From: Pseudoalteromonas sp049257235
GTDB taxonomy: Bacteria > Pseudomonadota > Gammaproteobacteria > Enterobacterales > Alteromonadaceae
NCBI RefSeq assembly: GCF_049257235.1
Contig: NZ_JBMMUF010000001.1
Location: forward strand, 552,269-616,268
DNA: 64,000 nt
Direction: 5' to 3'
The position numbers and the translations under genes are program-made. Shown in pieces: positions 63,472-64,000 of the stretch (positions within the stretch are counted from its first letter, which is position 1; each line of letters begins with the position of its first letter). The notes below the pieces were generated by a model. It was not told the origin of the DNA. It saw nothing but the letters and a program-made list of their open reading frames with translations, and made no database searches.

Positions 63472-63500
63472 AGGTAAGTGGGCGGCAAAGGCCGACCTAA
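63472..63500. repeat. Small TAGGT-type palindromic unit
   Basis: TAGGT followed within a few bases by GGGCGGCAAAGGCCGACC, a GC-rich imperfect palindrome, and then TAACA. Pattern like the units at 35891-36096 and 63794-63815. Confidence 0.5.
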
Positions 63501-63512
63501 CATAACCGAAAA

Positions 63513-63720
63513 TCAAAATCGTAAATGTAGGCTGCCCGAAAAGAGCTGACAGGTATCACCCTCCCCCTGACATTTGCGCTGAGCATGGTGGGCGGATAGC
63601 ACAACTTGACCTTGGATGGTCAGGTTAAGCGAATCGAGGCAGGGATAGCCGAGTTTCGCTGTGCGCGTTGACCGCACAGCACGCGCAAGCATCAGCAAAT
63701 GTGGGGGTGTCCTAGGAGTT
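63513..63720. other. Spacer before rRNA operon
   Basis: Lies inside a 513-bp gene-free stretch between gsk and the 5S gene. An open frame of 86 codons on the minus strand has no SD, uses unusual codons and overlaps the repeats, so I do not call it a gene. Confidence 0.6.
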
Positions 63721-63752
63721 GTTAGAGGAAATGGACAAGCATTTCCTCTAAC
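63721..63752. repeat. Perfect 13-bp inverted repeat
   Basis: GTTAGAGGAAATG and CATTTCCTCTAAC are separated by GACAAG. It forms a strong hairpin but has no T-run, so it is not a standard terminator. Function unknown. Confidence 0.8.
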
Positions 63753-63793
63753 CCGTTGTCGGCGGTCCGACAAAATCTAACTGTAAAATCCTT

Positions 63794-63815
63794 TGTCGGT
63801 GCAAAGCACCTACCT
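63794..63815. repeat. TGTAGG-type palindromic unit
   Basis: GTCGGTGCAAAGCACCTAC with a GGTGC / GCACC pair, adjacent to TTTGT; an isolated member of the small palindrome family in this window. Confidence 0.5.
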
Positions 63816-63845
63816 TATAAATAAAAACCTTAAACCCCAAACGCA

Positions 63846-63873
63846 AAAAACCCGCTCATAGAGCGGGTTTCTT
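63846..63873 (-). terminator. Terminator of rRNA operon
   Basis: AAACCCGCTC / GAGCGGGTTT 10-bp stem (63848-63870) with 3-nt loop and T-run on the minus strand, just past the 5S gene. Confidence 0.92.
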
Positions 63874-63880
63874 TAAATTG

Positions 63881-64000
63881 AAGCCTGGTGATGACCTACT
63901 TTCACATGGCAAATGCCACACTATCATCGGTTGGGGACGCCTAGTCGGGGCCGGCCTTCCGGCAGTTCCGTTTCACTTCTGAGTTCGGCATGGGCGGGGC
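63881..64000 (-). rRNA. rrf: 5S ribosomal RNA (partial, 3' part), with apparent insertion
   Basis: On the minus strand the 5S core AUGCCGAACUCAGAAGUG, AAACG and CGAUGAUAGUGUGGCAUUUG are clear, as is the 3' end AAGUAGGUCAUCACCAGGC. The 5' end lies beyond the window. Between AAACG and CCGAUGAUAG there are 38 nt (63931-63968) where E. coli has 8, a GC-rich insert of about 30 nt near the helix II 3' strand. It holds a GCCGG-AAGG-CCGGC hairpin. It may be a divergent copy, a real insertion or an assembly artefact near the contig edge. Confidence 0.75.

Noticed and set aside
63513..63773. 86-codon minus-strand frame near the rRNA operon
   Set aside because: No SD, Arg/Cys-rich composition, and it crosses the repeats and the 13-bp hairpin.

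Overview
The window looks like a chromosomal segment of a marine gammaproteobacterium of the order Alteromonadales, most likely Pseudoalteromonas or a close relative. This rests on gene order (ftsB-ispD-ispF-truD-surE-pcm-nlpD-rpoS; xerD-dsbC-recJ-prfB-lysS; purL opposite mltF), protein similarity to Enterobacteria/Vibrio/Shewanella families, moderate GC, an Oar-like TonB receptor, and dispersed TGTAGG-type small palindromes that I associate with Pseudoalteromonas from memory. No phage, insertion sequence or CRISPR array was found.

Layout. 1-8.5 kb: 3' end of mutS facing a long minus-strand housekeeping operon (unknown gene, ftsB, ispD, ispF, truD, surE, pcm, yqaA, nlpD, rpoS). 8.5-19.2 kb: DUF2947 gene, a MoxR ATPase/VWA pair, an atypical NRAMP-family transporter, a porin / PstS-like protein / membrane diguanylate cyclase operon, a DUF3087 membrane protein, an NhaC-type antiporter and lysA. 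19.4-35.8 kb: a large TonB-dependent receptor followed by a peptidoglycan-scavenging cluster. 35.8-37.2 kb: 89-bp tandem repeats, a tRNA-Ser(GCT)/3x tRNA-Arg(ACG) operon and a 58-residue protein gene. 37.5-46.5 kb: lysS, prfB (with +1 frameshift), recJ, dsbC, xerD, fldB, trmN6, srmB. 46.6-55.5 kb: two small exported proteins, an M16 metalloprotease, a MetF-like enzyme behind a MetJ box, a secreted coiled-coil protein and the ydbH-ynbE-ydbL lipid-homeostasis operon. 55.6-64 kb: purL, mltF, a small basic protein, tadA, gsk, a repeat-bearing spacer, and the 3' part of a 5S rRNA gene running off the window end.

The most interesting system is the 22.8-35.8 kb cluster. It encodes an apparently complete route for taking peptidoglycan apart and using its sugar and stem peptide without a PTS: an outer-membrane lipoprotein fusing an AmiD-type amidase to a YfeW-type serine hydrolase, an exo-muramidase (NamZ/GH171), a sodium-solute symporter, a BadF-type sugar kinase (MurK-like), the MurQ etherase, an NlpC/P60 gamma-D-Glu endopeptidase, an L-Ala-D/L-Glu epimerase, a YkuD L,D-transpeptidase-fold protein, an unfamiliar SxxK hydrolase and an RpiR/MurR regulator. 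An AT-rich inverted motif (RAATA-N2-3-TATTC) lies upstream of the TonB receptor, the regulator/fusion intergenic region, the seven-gene operon and the SxxK hydrolase gene, so these may form one MurR regulon that includes the receptor.

Other points of note are an apparent insertion of about 30 nt in the 5S rRNA gene, the NRAMP protein lacking the canonical metal-binding motifs, an orphan terminator in front of the porin gene, and a decayed tRNA-like remnant in the Arg tRNA array. All functional calls come from reading the sequence and knowledge of families; no database search was run.
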